Shown here piece after piece: positions 25,658 through 34,614 of a stretch of DNA of 64,000 nt. Every line of letters begins with the position of its first letter. Within the stretch, counting starts at the first letter, position 1. The stretch covers positions 15,825 to 79,824 of the forward strand of contig JAHFDP010000006.1 of assembly GCA_023248955.1 (NCBI GenBank), in the 5' to 3' direction. This stretch comes from Deltaproteobacteria bacterium (GTDB lineage: Bacteria; Myxococcota; Myxococcia; Myxococcales; JAHFDP01). The position numbers were made by a program, and so were the translations under genes. Under the pieces are notes generated by a model, which was given only the letters and a program-made list of their open reading frames with translations, made no database searches and had not been told where the DNA came from.

Positions 25658-27238
25658 ATGAGCCAGCCCATTCCCACCGACGGCCTCACCAACACCAAAG
25701 CTGCGCACTGGAATCTCTCGGCCGCGCGGCTCTATGAAGAGGCCGTGCGGCGTGGCGAAGGGATGGCGGCCGAGGGCGGTGCGCTGGTGGTGTCGACCAC
25801 GCCGCGCACGGGCCGCAGCCCCAACGACAAGTTCATCGTCAAGGATGCCGAGACGGCGTCGAAGGTGAATTGGGGCAAGCAGAATCGCGCCATCACCTCC
25901 GCGCAATTCGAGGTGCTTCATCAGCGCGCGCTGGCCTATTTGCAAAACCGCGATGTGTTCGTGCTGGACGCGCACGCGGGCGCGGATCCGCACTACCGCT
26001 TGCCGATTCGCGTGATCACCGAGACCGCGTGGCACAACCTCTTCGCGCGAAATCTCTTCATTCCCGCCGAGGCGACAAGCGGCGCGCCGGCCAGCGGACA
26101 CGTTCCGCAGTTCACCGTCATCAACGTCCCCAATATGCACGCGGCGGGCGCGGCAGACGGGCTCTCCAGTGAAGCGTTCGTGCTCGTCGATTTCACCAAG
26201 CGCGTCATTCTCATCGGCGGCACTCGCTATGCGGGCGAGATCAAAAAGTCGATCTTTACGGTGATGAATTACCTCTGCCCGCAGAAGGGCGTTCTGCCGA
26301 TGCATTCGTCGGCCAACATCGGCGTGGATGGATCAACCACCGTCTTTTTCGGACTCTCCGGCACCGGCAAGACCACGCTCTCGGCCGATCCCACGTGCAA
26401 GTTGATCGGCGACGACGAGCACGGCTGGAGCGACGATGGCGTCTTCAACTTCGAAGGCGGTTGCTACGCCAAAGTGATTCGCCTCTCGCCGAGCGCGGAA
26501 CCGGAGATCTACGCGACCACACGCACCTTCGGCACAGTGCTGGAAAACGTCACCATCGATCCGACGTCGCGTGCGATCGATCTCGACAGCGAGGCCGCCA
26601 CGGAAAACACACGCGCGGCCTATCCACTGCGCTTCATTCCGAACCACGAGCCCAAAGGCATGGGCCCGCATCCGAAGAACATCGTCATGCTTTGCGCCGA
26701 TGCGTTCGGCGTGTTGCCACCGATCTCGAAGCTCACCGCGGCGCAGGCGCGCTACCACTTTCTCTCGGGCTATACGGCGAAAGTCGCGGGCACCGAGGCG
26801 GGCGTGAAGGAGCCGAGCGCGACTTTTTCCACCTGTTACGGCGCGCCGTTTTTCCCGATGCATCCAAGCGTCTACGCCAAAATGCTCGGCGAAAAAATTC
26901 AGCGGCACGGCGTGCAAGCGTGGCTCGTCAACACTGGCTGGGTCGGCGGGCCGTACGGAACGGGCAAGCGGATTTCCATCGCGCACACGCGCGCGCTCTT
27001 GCACGCGGCGCTGTCGGGCCAGCTCAAGGACGTGAAGACGGTGACGCATCCGGTGTTCAACCTCGAGGTGCCGGTCAGCGTCCCAGGCGTGCCGAATGAA
27101 ATTCTGCGGCCGCGCGACAGCTGGAGCGATCCGAAGGCATACGATGCGAAGGCGGCGCATCTCGCGAAACTCTTCATCGAGAATTTCGGTCAGTACGAAG
27201 CGCCCGACTTGGTGGCCGCGGGACCGCGCTCGGCCTAG
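25658..27238 (+). CDS. pckA: Phosphoenolpyruvate carboxykinase (ATP)
   Basis: This 526-aa enzyme converts oxaloacetate and ATP to PEP, CO2 and ADP (gluconeogenesis). Hallmarks are RSPNDKF, the kinase-1a P-loop GLSGTGKTTLSADP, kinase-2 LIGDDEHGWSDDGVFNFEGGCYAK, and the ATP-binding LVNTGWVGGPYGTGKRI. Length and motif order are those of ATP-dependent enzymes rather than GTP-dependent ones. It is the last housekeeping gene before the accessory region. Confidence 0.97.
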   Translation: MSQPIPTDGLTNTKAAHWNLSAARLYEEAVRRGEGMAAEGGALVVSTTPRTGRSPNDKFIVKDAETASKVNWGKQNRAITSAQFEVLHQRALAYLQNRDVFVLDAHAGADPHYRLPIRVITETAWHNLFARNLFIPAEATSGAPASGHVPQFTVINVPNMHAAGAADGLSSEAFVLVDFTKRVILIGGTRYAGEIKKSIFTVMNYLCPQKGVLPMHSSANIGVDGSTTVFFGLSGTGKTTLSADPTCKLIGDDEHGWSDDGVFNFEGGCYAKVIRLSPSAEPEIYATTRTFGTVLENVTIDPTSRAIDLDSEAATENTRAAYPLRFIPNHEPKGMGPHPKNIVMLCADAFGVLPPISKLTAAQARYHFLSGYTAKVAGTEAGVKEPSATFSTCYGAPFFPMHPSVYAKMLGEKIQRHGVQAWLVNTGWVGGPYGTGKRISIAHTRALLHAALSGQLKDVKTVTHPVFNLEVPVSVPGVPNEILRPRDSWSDPKAYDAKAAHLAKLFIENFGQYEAPDLVAAGPRSA

Positions 27239-27510
27239 CAGGTTGTTGAAAAACAAAACCGAAGCGACGACGGCAGGTTAAGGATTGTTGTTGGTTTTGT
27301 AATTATTTAATATAATATTCTTGCCGCGTGTGCCTCGCACAAGAGCATGATCAAACGCAGCGACCTCGACAAGAATGGGCTCCCACCGCCGCCACCTGCG
27401 GGCGGGCGCAATGCGTGGGTCGACTTCAAAGGCAGGTCTCGACGGGCACGAGCGAGCGCGAAGCCGCGCACCATCTCGTCGTCCACGAATGCGCGCAGGG
27501 CCGAACCCAG
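27239..27510. other. AT-rich gap with possible gene remnant, left edge of the accessory region
   Basis: This 272-bp gap contains a sharply AT-rich run (TTATTTAATATAATATTC, 27305-27322) in otherwise GC-rich DNA. After it, an ATG at 27347 opens a frame (MIKRSDLDKNGLPPPPPAGG...) that continues only as antisense to the permease gene. The first 50 codons look protein-like, so this may be the stump of a gene cut by insertion of the neighbouring cluster. No integrase or attachment site is recognised. Confidence 0.35.
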
Positions 27511-28581
27511 TTACGGTGTGAAGACCGCGCCCACCGTAACCGCGAACAGAAAAATACCGCCCGCGAGCGCAACCGCCACCGCCGGCCGCGTCTCGCGCGC
27601 CAGAACGAAGAGCGACGGCAGGTTGATTATCGGACCCGCGAACAGGAGCGCCACCGCGGCACCAGCCGGAGCGCCCATCTTGATCAACAAGAGTGCAAGC
27701 GGGATCTCGAAGAAGGTCGGCAGCGCGACCAGCACCGCTATCAGGGAAACCATCGCCACGGTGGTGAGGCCGCCGACCTGCCCCTGCCGCAGCACCATCG
27801 GCAGCGCCAAGCTCGACAACAGAACGCCCACGACGATGAGTGGCACCGTCACGAGCGCCATAGTGCCAATCGAACGGGCGAGTCGCAGCGCCATTGCGCC
27901 ACCGCTTCGCATCTCGTCGGCCGGCTCGTCCCCATCCGCCTTAAGCGCGCCGCGAAGTGTTGGCGATTCGAAGATGCGCCCCACCAGTGCGGCGAGACCC
28001 AGAACCGTCAGCAGTGCGAGCCCTAATCGCGCCAATGCAATCGGGAGCGGGAAGAGAAAAAAGGTCAGCACCAGCGCCGCCACGTTCAATCCTGGCGACG
28101 CCAACATCACACCCAAGGCGGGCCCAAGCCGCGCACCACGCTCGTAGACGCTCGTGAAGATCGGCGTCGCGCAACAGGAGCAGAGCATCAGGGGCGCTCC
28201 CGCTAGCGCACAGACGAGCTGCTGGCGAATCGGCCGTTCGCCCAGAATGCGCCGAACCCACTTGGGCGAAATAAATGCCCGCAGCGAGCCGCCGATGAGA
28301 ACGCCGAACAGCAACGCCGGCCAAATCGCTCGAAAGTAGAAGAGCGTTGGGGCCAAAATCTCACCGCTGGAGAGGCGATCGATCGGCTTTACGAGCAGCC
28401 CCGTTGTGTAGACGCTCCGCACAGTCGCTAAGCTGGCGCTCCATTTGTAGGTAAACAGGCTAGCGGTGATCGCAAGCGTCAAAACCAGTCCACCCATGAT
28501 GTAGGGCCTCGCCGTCTGCGCTGTTTCGAGATCAGATCCGCTCGGCGTAAGTGTGGATACGGCCTGTGTAGATGGTGTCAT
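27511..28581 (-). CDS. ArsP/YraQ-family permease (putative organoarsenical efflux)
   Basis: This 356-aa membrane protein has about eight helices. It belongs to the SO_0444/YraQ/ArsP permease family, shown by the conserved LVCALAGAPLMLCSCCATPIF segment with its Cys trio and by ASPGLNVAALVLTFFLFP and GPIINLPSLFVLAR. ArsP members export trivalent organoarsenicals such as methylarsenite using membrane Cys residues. The link to arsenic here rests on the ArsM-like, radical SAM and phosphorylase genes 8-11 kb away in the same accessory region. Export of another soft metal or metalloid is possible. Confidence 0.8.
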   Translation of the reverse strand: MTPSTQAVSTLTPSGSDLETAQTARPYIMGGLVLTLAITASLFTYKWSASLATVRSVYTTGLLVKPIDRLSSGEILAPTLFYFRAIWPALLFGVLIGGSLRAFISPKWVRRILGERPIRQQLVCALAGAPLMLCSCCATPIFTSVYERGARLGPALGVMLASPGLNVAALVLTFFLFPLPIALARLGLALLTVLGLAALVGRIFESPTLRGALKADGDEPADEMRSGGAMALRLARSIGTMALVTVPLIVVGVLLSSLALPMVLRQGQVGGLTTVAMVSLIAVLVALPTFFEIPLALLLIKMGAPAGAAVALLFAGPIINLPSLFVLARETRPAVAVALAGGIFLFAVTVGAVFTP

Positions 28582-28622
28582 GAACGACCTTTCCCATTTG
28601 GGCTATTCGCGTTGTCTAGTGA

Positions 28623-29342
28623 TCAGCGCACCTCCAGCGTCAGCTGAATCTGATCGCTGGAGATGCACCCCTCGCTGGTACCTACCAGGGTGTAGACGTA
28701 GCTCCCAGCAAGCTTGGGTGCCGCAAATGTTCGCGACCAGACACCGTCAGAAAATCCGCCGCCTTGACTCCCCCTCGAGGGAGGATCCAGTGCCATGCTC
28801 ATTCCCAACGCGGGTGCCACCGCCAAAATCTCCTCGGAAAGTGGATCCGCAAAGGAAGCGGCGGCAGCGTTTACCTTGATGGTCACTGCGGCACCTGGAG
28901 AGACCGTCGCTAACGAGAGAGTGGCCCCGTTCAGCGTCGGACGAGCGTCACGCGCCAAAAGCGGCTCCTGCTTGATATCAACTACCCCACCATGTTTGAC
29001 CTTCGCCGATCCATAGCGAAAACCCGGCGTGAACACATGCAACCCCACGGTGCCGCAGGGGACATTAAGGGAAAAATTGCCGTTGACATCGGCCTGACCA
29101 CCGTAAACATAACTCGGGTTGGCGCGTGAAGTGTCAGGGTTCGTGACATAAAGGCCGTCCCTTTCGATTGCCAAAAGGGCGTTGGGAACCCCTTCGCTTC
29201 CTCCGTCACTGGCGCCACCGTTGAGAACGCGTCCGCGCAGATTGAGCACACCTGCGCTACAACGGGGAAGGACCTCTGCGTCAGGCTGGCAGCCCATCAA
29301 CGCTTCCAAAGAAATGGCGATCATCGCGAGACAGAGCTTCAT
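28623..29342 (-). CDS. Lipoprotein with carboxypeptidase-regulatory-like beta-sandwich
   Basis: The product is 239 aa, with signal MKLCLAMIAISLEALMGC (lipidation at Cys). The domain (LRGRVLNGG...GVPNALLAIERDG...GQADVNGNFSLNVPCGTVGLHVFTPGF) is the CarboxypepD-regulatory-like fold. The C-terminal domain is Ig-like (SLATVSPGAAVTIKV ... SYVYTLVGTSEGCISSDQIQLTLEV). The ATG at 29342 is chosen because the signal peptide begins there, although the frame stays open to 29585. It lies 41 bp from the permease gene. Its 5' end overlaps the divergent cytochrome gene by 29 bp. Confidence 0.7.
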   Translation of the reverse strand: MKLCLAMIAISLEALMGCQPDAEVLPRCSAGVLNLRGRVLNGGASDGGSEGVPNALLAIERDGLYVTNPDTSRANPSYVYGGQADVNGNFSLNVPCGTVGLHVFTPGFRYGSAKVKHGGVVDIKQEPLLARDARPTLNGATLSLATVSPGAAVTIKVNAAAASFADPLSEEILAVAPALGMSMALDPPSRGSQGGGFSDGVWSRTFAAPKLAGSYVYTLVGTSEGCISSDQIQLTLEVR

Positions 29343-29751
29343 AACAAGCCTCTTGATAGGTGGTTTCTCTCTTTGGATCTGCCTCGCATGCGCTCCACCG
29401 AAGCGCTCACGGCCGATCACCGCCTGCGCGGATGGCAACCCCGTCCGCGAACGCCACGGTACCGACTGTCTCTGCTGCCATGCCGAGGAGTTTGGCGTCG
29501 CCGGATCGATCGATCTGGCAGGACCCAAAATCACCATGGTGATCGTCGAAGATTCGGCTGGACAACGCGCCGAAATGGCGCCCAATCCCTATGGAAACTA
29601 CTTCCGCCATCTGCAGCTCGTGCCACCTTTGCGCGCGATGGTGTTGGGATCCAGTGGCAAGACGAGCTCCATGCAAGAGCCCATTGAGACGGGCTCCTGC
29701 AACAGCTGCCACGGGCAGGGTGGGCTGCCGCAGGTTCGCGGACCCGACTAA
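29314..29751 (+). CDS. Small exported c-type cytochrome-like protein with two CxxCH motifs
   Basis: The product is 145 aa. An N-terminal hydrophobic signal (FITSLLIGGFSLWICLAC) may be a lipoprotein signal. Two heme-attachment motifs are visible, CLCCH (about residue 49) and CNSCH (about residue 133), in a sequence too short for a classical class I fold. It may carry two hemes c in the periplasm and pass electrons to or from the neighbouring Rieske protein. The ATG at 29314 overlaps the opposite-strand lipoprotein start; an in-frame TTG at about 29353 would shorten the signal. Confidence 0.65.
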   Translation: MAIIARQSFITSLLIGGFSLWICLACAPPKRSRPITACADGNPVRERHGTDCLCCHAEEFGVAGSIDLAGPKITMVIVEDSAGQRAEMAPNPYGNYFRHLQLVPPLRAMVLGSSGKTSSMQEPIETGSCNSCHGQGGLPQVRGPD

Positions 29752-29755
29752 TTTT

Positions 29756-30628
29756 CTATTTTCCACGGCAGCCAACGCTCGCATCGCCGCAGACATCAAC
29801 GATCACCGCGTCTCCCTGTCTCGTCGCGCGGTAGAGCGTGAGCGAGCGTTGCGCAGGTCCTTGGGTGACAGTGCCGTCCAACGTGTACTTCGATCCATGG
29901 CAGGGGCACTCGAGATCGCCCCTCACACCAATGTGCTCGACAACGCAGCCCAGATGGGTGCAGGTCGCATCGACCGCAGAGTAGGTGCCATCCGCTAGCG
30001 CAATCACGAGAAGCGGCTTGCCCAGTCCCCCGGAAACACCCATCACTGAGCCGCCGGGCGAGCCCAGCTGCGCAAACATGCCGAGTGGGAAAACCACCTG
30101 ACCATCTTTGAGCGCAGGAAACGAGGCGTCGCCGGAGAGAAGATTGATCGCAAGCAGACCGAAAGTGGCGGATGCCGGGGTGGCGTCATAGACCGCACCA
30201 TAAATCTTGATACCGCTCTTGGCCGGCGGAAACAACACAGCGCCCGTCTCGAAATTGAAACGCGATCCGTGGCAGGGGCACTCCACCTCGTTGTCCTCGG
30301 GCACAAACCCAACGGGGCAACCTGCGTGGGTGCAGAGCCCTGACAATGCGCGAAAAGTATCCGGAGTGGCCGCCTCCTTCACGCGCACCACGAGGAGCGG
30401 ATGCGACTCTAAGCCAGCGGGGCGAATGGTGAGCGCGCCCCCCGCATGCGTCAACGCGGGATAGAGCCCGACGGTGAGGTTGATTAGACCGGCAACCGGC
30501 GCATCGACGTCGGTCACCGGAGGCGGGTGTACGCGGCGGGAAACGCAGCCCGGCAAAATGGGAACCGCAGCCGCTGTTCCACCCAGCGTCACCGCTGTTT
30601 TTAGAAAATCACGTCGTGAGCTGTTCAA
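29756..30628 (-). CDS. Tat-exported protein with two tandem Rieske [2Fe-2S] domains
   Basis: The product is 290 aa. The TTG start follows AAGGGGG and opens NSSRRDFLKTAV, a twin-arginine signal (SRRDFLK) ending in a lipobox-like PGC. Two Rieske cluster motifs follow: CTHAGCPVGF...CPCHGSRF (about residue 120) and CTHLGCVVEH...CPCHGSKY (about residue 235). Each has the paired C-x-H and C-x-x-H ligands. Tandem Rieske domains in one chain are uncommon. It sits between a b-type and a c-type cytochrome, so electron transfer in the periplasm is likely. Arsenite oxidase also uses a Rieske subunit, but no molybdopterin subunit is present here. Confidence 0.8.
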   Translation of the reverse strand: MNSSRRDFLKTAVTLGGTAAAVPILPGCVSRRVHPPPVTDVDAPVAGLINLTVGLYPALTHAGGALTIRPAGLESHPLLVVRVKEAATPDTFRALSGLCTHAGCPVGFVPEDNEVECPCHGSRFNFETGAVLFPPAKSGIKIYGAVYDATPASATFGLLAINLLSGDASFPALKDGQVVFPLGMFAQLGSPGGSVMGVSGGLGKPLLVIALADGTYSAVDATCTHLGCVVEHIGVRGDLECPCHGSKYTLDGTVTQGPAQRSLTLYRATRQGDAVIVDVCGDASVGCRGK

Positions 30629-30638
30629 GCCGCCCCCT

Positions 30639-31304
30639 TCAAAAAAGCCATGCGACGGCTCCCACCGTGAGCGCACCCAGCGTGGTGAATCCTACGATTT
30701 GGTGCGCCGTCACCAGGTTAGGCTGTGCCAAAGATCCATCGAGGTTCGCAGCGACAATTCCGAGCGCAAGTTGAGCGAGCATTCCCACCGTCGCCGCGGC
30801 CATGGAAACCTTGTGAACCGTCGACGGATCGAGGCGATCAAAACGCAGCTTCTTCGGATAGGGATCGGGCGCGAAATAGCCCAACGTCCCGACGCTGGTA
30901 AAAAGAACGCTGGTGGTGATCACAAGCCCCGTGTGGAGATTGTAGTAGCGGCGCGTGTAGCCCTTCTCCCCATACTTGTCGACCAGGTTGAGCTCCCCCA
31001 CGACCGTGGTCGCAACCATGCTCGCGAGAAGACCCAACCCGAGCGCCTGGTGCACGTTGAGCATTTTGCGACGGAGCCACACCTCTTTGTCCGTCTGCGC
31101 GCCTTTTTCGGCCAACTCGGCAACGGAGGGATGCGTGGCATCGTCGAGAAGATCGAAATCCGCTTCGGACTTTGTTGCCTCAGCCGGCGCGGGTGGCGAC
31201 GCTTCTTGAGGCGTCGAAGACTCAGCGTGAACAGTGCGCGACGCGAGCAGGAACAGGACGGCCAGTGCAAGAATGAGCTTCCTGGCCATTTTTTTCTTAT
31301 ACAT
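30639..31304 (-). CDS. Four-helix membrane protein, cytochrome b561-like
   Basis: This 221-aa protein begins with a Lys-rich signal (MYKKKMARKLILALAVLFLLAS). It has an acidic periplasmic stretch, then four helices each beginning near a His (NVHQALGLG, NLHTGLVIT, TVHKVSMAAA, TAHQIVGF), as in b561-type diheme proteins. It could pass electrons from quinol to the Rieske protein encoded next to it (10 bp away). Heme binding is inferred only from His placement. Confidence 0.65.
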   Translation of the reverse strand: MYKKKMARKLILALAVLFLLASRTVHAESSTPQEASPPAPAEATKSEADFDLLDDATHPSVAELAEKGAQTDKEVWLRRKMLNVHQALGLGLLASMVATTVVGELNLVDKYGEKGYTRRYYNLHTGLVITTSVLFTSVGTLGYFAPDPYPKKLRFDRLDPSTVHKVSMAAATVGMLAQLALGIVAANLDGSLAQPNLVTAHQIVGFTTLGALTVGAVAWLF

Positions 31305-31315
31305 TAGGCAGCCAC

Positions 31316-32788
31316 TTGAAAACCACCCGAAACGAACCTGGATCTGGTCACCATCCGATCGTCCTAGCACACCCGCTTTTGCCCTGGATTGTTGGTTTTC
31401 TGGGCTTGGCCATGTTCGCCTGGTCACTTCTGCGGCACCAACACTTCGGCTCTTCGGCGCTGGATTTGGGAGCCTACGAATCGGTCTTCTGGAGCCTCGG
31501 CCAACGTGGCTCCCTCAACAACTCCATCGAGCGCATGCACCAATGGTCGGCGCATTTCGAAGTCGGGCTGTTGCCTCTCTGGTTGCCCTACCGATTTTTT
31601 CCCTCGGTGGCGTGGTTGTTTGCGCTGCAGGCTGCCTGCTGCGCGAGCGCGGGTCTCTTTCTTGAGCGCCTGGCCCGCCGCGCGCTGGGTGACAGCCGCG
31701 CTGCGCTCGTCTGCGCTGTGACAATGCTCCTCACTCCGCAGTTCCTGCTGGCGCAGGTCGATGACTTCCACAGCATCACGCTCTGCGCGCTGCCGATCTC
31801 GATTCTCCTCTGCGGTATCGATGAGGATCGGCCGGTGCTTCTCTGGACCGGCGCATGGGGTGCGCTCCTTCTGCGTGAGCAGATGGGCCTGGCCGTGATC
31901 GGCGCCGCGCTCGCCTGGATAGTCGTTCACGGGGGAAAGCGGTTTTTTCAGGCAGCACTCTTGAGTGGAGTCGGACTCGGCGTATTTCTAGCCGAGGTGC
32001 ACTGGCTGATCCCCCACTTCGCAAGCCAAGGCCCCTTTCGCTATCTCGCGCACTACCAGCGCGTCGGCGGCAGTCTCGGTGCCGCGGCGCGGCTGGCGCT
32101 CTCTCATCCGCTGCGGTTTGGGCTGCTCCTCTTCGAGGGCGAACGTCCTATCTACATTTGGGAGCTCGCCCACTTCGGTCTTCCGCTCATTGCACTCGGT
32201 TTCGTCGCCCCGCGAAAACTCGCTTGGCCGCTTCTATTGGCCACACCGCTCCTGGTGGTCCAGCTCCTCGCGGGCAAGAAAGAAGTTTGGAGCATCCACT
32301 TCCAGTATGGCGCCCCGGTCGTGCCAGCACTCACGGCGGCGGTGGTGCTGGCAATCGCCTGGCTCTACCGCCGTTCGAGAACGCAGGGGAAACTCGCCCT
32401 CGCGGGTTGGCTCTTCGGCACGGTAGGAATGCTTCTACCCAATGCACTAACACCCTTAACCCACGCTGGAGGGCCCCTCGATTTGGCCTTTGGCCGATCG
32501 CCGCGCGCCGCGGCCTTATCGAACCTATTGGCCCTCATTCCACCAACCGCTTCCGTGAGTGCGCAGGATGGAATCGCCCCTCACCTGGCGGATCGCGCCG
32601 TGATTCATCAGTGGCCGGATGGGGAGTCGGAGGATCGCTTCGTGGCGCTGGATGTGGATGGCCTGAGCAACAACGTGAAGAACGAGTCGCCGGCCCAGGC
32701 AGCCGCGCGGCTGCGAAACGACCCGAATTTTAGGATAAGCGTAGACGAAGCGGGCGTGCTGCTCGCTGAACGTATCGAGAGGAACTAG
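31316..32788 (+). CDS. DUF2079-family integral membrane protein
   Basis: This 490-aa protein has about ten helices. It carries the DUF2079 pattern: LDLGAYESVFWSLGQRG near the N-terminus, HFEVGLLPLWLPYRFFPSVAWLFALQ, LLTPQFLLAQVDDFHSITLCALPI and HFQYGAPVVPAL. The family looks like a polyprenyl-phosphate-dependent glycosyltransferase but no activity is established. TTG start; it diverges from the b561-like gene with 11 bp between starts and leads the rightward sugar-gene operon, 12 bp ahead of the epimerase. Confidence 0.75.
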   Translation: MKTTRNEPGSGHHPIVLAHPLLPWIVGFLGLAMFAWSLLRHQHFGSSALDLGAYESVFWSLGQRGSLNNSIERMHQWSAHFEVGLLPLWLPYRFFPSVAWLFALQAACCASAGLFLERLARRALGDSRAALVCAVTMLLTPQFLLAQVDDFHSITLCALPISILLCGIDEDRPVLLWTGAWGALLLREQMGLAVIGAALAWIVVHGGKRFFQAALLSGVGLGVFLAEVHWLIPHFASQGPFRYLAHYQRVGGSLGAAARLALSHPLRFGLLLFEGERPIYIWELAHFGLPLIALGFVAPRKLAWPLLLATPLLVVQLLAGKKEVWSIHFQYGAPVVPALTAAVVLAIAWLYRRSRTQGKLALAGWLFGTVGMLLPNALTPLTHAGGPLDLAFGRSPRAAALSNLLALIPPTASVSAQDGIAPHLADRAVIHQWPDGESEDRFVALDVDGLSNNVKNESPAQAAARLRNDPNFRISVDEAGVLLAERIERN

Positions 32789-32800
32789 GAGCGTGTTCTC

Positions 32801-33940
32801 ATGACAAAACTGGCGCTGGTCACAGGTGGAGCGGGTTTCGTCGGTTCGCATCTGGTGGACGCGCTCGTCGCAGAGGGAACGAACGTGCGGGTGCTCGACA
32901 ACCTCCTTTTGCAGGCTCATCCGACCGGCAAGGCTCGGTTTCTTTCACCTGGTGCCGAATTGCTGATCGGAGATCTTCGCGATCGACCAACCGTGGACCG
33001 CGCGCTGGCTGGCGCCGAGCTGGTGTTTCACCTCGGTGGGCTCGTTGGCAATGGTCAATCGATGTACGACGTCCAACGCTACGTGGACCACAATTCGGTC
33101 GGCACCGCCGTGCTGATCGAGGCCATGCTGGCGCGGCGTGTGCAGTTTTCGCGTCTGGTTGTCGCCTCGTCGATGGTGGTCTACGGCGACGGTGCTTACG
33201 ACTGCATCGAGCACGGACGCGCACACCGTGTGCGGCGACCCATAGAGAGACTCTCGCAATCCATCTGGGAGCCGCTTTGTTCCCGCTGCGATCGCACGGT
33301 GACGCCCACCGCGACTTCCGAGGAGCATCCGCTCGCGCCCACAAGCACCTACGCCATCTCGAAACGCGACCAGGAAGAACTCGCGCTGGTGCTCGGACGT
33401 ACGCACGATCTGCCGACAGTCGCGCTGCGTTTTCTCAACGTGTATGGATCGCGCCAAGCGCTTGGCAATCCCTACACGGGCGTGGCCGCGGTCATCGCCA
33501 ACCGCATTCTGCACGGCAAGGCGCCGATCATCTTCGAAGATGGAGCGCAGCGTCGCGATTTCACCCACGTCTCGGATGTGGTCGCTGCAAATCTTCTGGC
33601 CGCGCGCGCTCCAGCCGAGGCACACTATGAGGCGTTCAATGTGGGAACGGGGCGCTCGGTCACCATTCTCGACCTTGCACAACGCATCGCAACCGGGCTC
33701 GGACGCACCCAAAAGGTTGTTCCGAGCGGCGGTTTTCGCGCCGGAGATATTCGCCACTGCTTCGCCGACGTGAAAAAGGCCCAGCGGCTCCTTGGGTTCA
33801 CTGCAAAGACAACACTGGAGCAGGGAATGAGCGAACTTCTGGGCTGGGCGACCGGTGAACGGACCGAGGACAAAAGCGATGAGGCCACCGCCGAGTTGGC
33901 ACAACGTAAGCTCATTCGCTGGGTCGGAGAGCAGCGTTGA
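32801..33940 (+). CDS. NAD-dependent sugar epimerase/dehydratase (extended SDR)
   Basis: This 379-aa protein has the Rossmann motif TGGAGFVGSHLVDAL (GxxGxxG), VLDNLL for the adenine ribose, and the active-site YAISKRDQE (YxxxK) with an upstream Ser (VVASSMVVYG). Such enzymes remodel NDP-sugars. An insertion around residues 145-175 has Cys pair LCSRCD, unusual for the family. In this cluster it may prepare or alter the sugar of the final product. AGGAGC precedes the ATG, and the stop overlaps the next gene's TTG (TTGA). Confidence 0.85.
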   Translation: MTKLALVTGGAGFVGSHLVDALVAEGTNVRVLDNLLLQAHPTGKARFLSPGAELLIGDLRDRPTVDRALAGAELVFHLGGLVGNGQSMYDVQRYVDHNSVGTAVLIEAMLARRVQFSRLVVASSMVVYGDGAYDCIEHGRAHRVRRPIERLSQSIWEPLCSRCDRTVTPTATSEEHPLAPTSTYAISKRDQEELALVLGRTHDLPTVALRFLNVYGSRQALGNPYTGVAAVIANRILHGKAPIIFEDGAQRRDFTHVSDVVAANLLAARAPAEAHYEAFNVGTGRSVTILDLAQRIATGLGRTQKVVPSGGFRAGDIRHCFADVKKAQRLLGFTAKTTLEQGMSELLGWATGERTEDKSDEATAELAQRKLIRWVGEQR

Positions 33941-34614
33941 CCTGCATCGGCGTGATGGCGCGTGCTCCGCTGCCCGGGCGCTGCAAGACGCGCCTAGCGC
34001 GAACGTTAGGGGATGCACAAGCCGCGAATCTCTACAAAGCCATGTTTCTCGACACGCTGGACGCCCTAGGCGTGGTGGGCGCAACACGGCAAGTCGTTCT
34101 CGCCGCTCCCGAAGACGACGGCGTAGCGGTGCTGCGCACGATGGTCCCCAAAAACTGGGAAGTCATCGCCCAGCACGGCACCGATCTGGGCGAGCGGCTG
34201 CGCAACGGATTTTCCGATCTCGCCCCTGAGGGACCGGTGGTCCTCGTCGACAGCGATTCGCCAACGCTGCCGATCGCGCCGCTTGCCGAGGCGCTTAGCC
34301 GCTTTTGGAATTCCCACAACGTGCTCCTGGGCCCCTGTGACGACGGTGGGTATTACCTCATCGGTCTCACCTCGATTCGGTCCGGCGAGCTCGGGGTTCT
34401 TTCAGATATTCCCTGGAGCACGAGCGGTGTACTGGCGGCGACACGAAAGCGATGCCACGAGCTTCGCCTCGACGTGACCGAGCTTCCGGTCTGGTACGAC
34501 GTCGATGACGCGGCATCGTTGGCGCGCTTTTCTGCCGAACTATCCGCAACTCCCGAGAGAGCGGCACGCTGCACGGCGGTCTTGGCCGCTCGGAGTGAAA
34601 CGTGGACAGCCTGA
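33937..34614 (+). CDS. DUF2064 transferase, 'rSAM/selenodomain-associated transferase 1' type (TIGR04282)
   Basis: The product is 225 aa. The cofC/nucleotidyltransferase-like fold has MARAPLPGRCKTRLARTLG at the N-terminus, VVLVDSDSPTLP and GPCDDGGYYLIGLT in the core, and IPWSTSGVL near the end. This family was named because it co-occurs with a radical SAM enzyme, a second transferase and a phosphorylase in clusters that often contain a selenocysteine protein. All those partners are present here. Its exact reaction is not established. The TTG start overlaps the epimerase stop. Confidence 0.85.
   Translation: MTCIGVMARAPLPGRCKTRLARTLGDAQAANLYKAMFLDTLDALGVVGATRQVVLAAPEDDGVAVLRTMVPKNWEVIAQHGTDLGERLRNGFSDLAPEGPVVLVDSDSPTLPIAPLAEALSRFWNSHNVLLGPCDDGGYYLIGLTSIRSGELGVLSDIPWSTSGVLAATRKRCHELRLDVTELPVWYDVDDAASLARFSAELSATPERAARCTAVLAARSETWTA

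Noticed and set aside
27347-28147. Rightward 266-residue frame opposite the ArsP-like gene
   Set aside because: Most of it is the reverse strand of a clear membrane permease; only the first 50 codons are outside it and are listed as a possible remnant.
33938-33940. UGA at the end of the epimerase gene as another Sec codon
   Set aside because: The frame meets another stop four codons later, the next gene starts with a TTG overlapping this stop, and no well-placed hairpin is apparent.
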